5,818 nt of DNA from Eubacteriales Family XIII. Incertae Sedis bacterium (GTDB taxonomy: Bacteria > Bacillota > Clostridia > Peptostreptococcales > Anaerovoracaceae), in the NCBI GenBank assembly GCA_031289235.1, contig JAITPU010000064.1:1-5818 (forward strand). The letters are read 5' to 3'. How positions within the stretch are numbered: position 1 is the first letter of the stretch; the number at the start of each line of letters is the position of its first letter. Below the pieces are notes generated by a model. That model did no database searches, had not been told where the DNA came from, and was given only the letters and a program-made list of their open reading frames with translations. Shown here one piece after another: positions 5,704 to 5,818 of this stretch. The position numbers and the translations under genes were made by a program.

Positions 5704-5818
5704 CAACCCATTAGTTAATTTATTAACAATATTTGCGTGAAAGCTATTGCAAATTTACAGATAATGTAGTTAAATAGTAGATGTAGTTATTGCTTCGCAA
5801 ACTAAGGAAGTGCTTGAA
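5704..5818. other. AT-rich region downstream of thiI, probable 5' flank of next gene
   Basis: No gene is visible in these 115 bases, and no strong intrinsic terminator follows thiI. Structure seen: a dyad GTTAAT-TT-ATTAAC (5714-5727); a second dyad ATTTGC...GCAAAT with a 12-base gap (5731-5754); GATAAT (5760-5765), 5 of 6 to a -10 box but with no good -35; and a 9-base direct repeat ATGTAGTTA at 5764-5772 and 5781-5789. AAGGAAG (5804-5810) looks like an SD, with a TTG at 5814-5816, so a gene may begin at or just past the right edge. Its nature cannot be seen. Confidence 0.4.
5764..5789. repeat. 9-bp direct repeat, 17-bp period
   Basis: ATGTAGTTA occurs at 5764-5772 and again at 5781-5789, 17 bases apart start to start, beside a -10-like GATAAT. 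It may be a tandem operator half-site or chance in AT-rich DNA. Confidence 0.35.

Noticed and set aside
1..5818. CRISPR array, tRNA or rRNA gene, defence or toxin-antitoxin genes
   Set aside because: No regularly spaced repeats, no tRNA cloverleaf or rRNA sequence, and no small paired ORFs with supported starts were seen on either strand.

Overview
This window looks like chromosomal DNA from a Gram-positive Firmicute, probably of the class Clostridia, with moderate to high GC. The evidence is a Firmicute-type RNase Y, a cysteine desulfurase paired with a ThiI that lacks the C-terminal rhodanese domain (as in the Bacillus subtilis NifZ-ThiI pair), GTG/TTG starts and purine-rich Shine-Dalgarno (SD) sites. 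The genus cannot be fixed from this piece.

Layout, left to right. Positions 1-91 (minus) hold the first 30 codons of an ISAs1-family transposase, cut by the window edge. Its extended -10 promoter and a hairpin over its SD sit just upstream. Positions 92-298 carry the insertion sequence's upstream end and the 3' flank of rodA. The minus-strand gene at 299-1426 encodes the SEDS cell-wall polymerase RodA. Positions 1420-1470 hold two consensus promoters facing opposite ways that share one palindromic -10 box. They drive rodA leftward and rny (RNase Y, 1510-3045) rightward. Positions 3046-3218 contain two stem-loops, the second a likely intrinsic terminator. Positions 3219-4442 encode a NifS/IscS-type cysteine desulfurase, followed after 22 bases by thiI (4465-5703). 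The last 115 bases are AT-rich, non-coding and contain small repeats.

Functionally, rodA (elongasome peptidoglycan synthesis) and rny (mRNA decay) are housekeeping genes linked by a shared promoter region. The desulfurase and ThiI form a sulfur-relay pair: the desulfurase takes sulfur from cysteine as a persulfide, and ThiI uses ATP and that sulfur to make 4-thiouridine in tRNA and possibly to serve thiamine thiazole synthesis.

I see no new multi-gene system here. The most interesting signals are regulatory: the symmetric rodA/rny promoter, an apparent device protecting the transposase from read-through translation, and awkward translation starts of rodA and rny.
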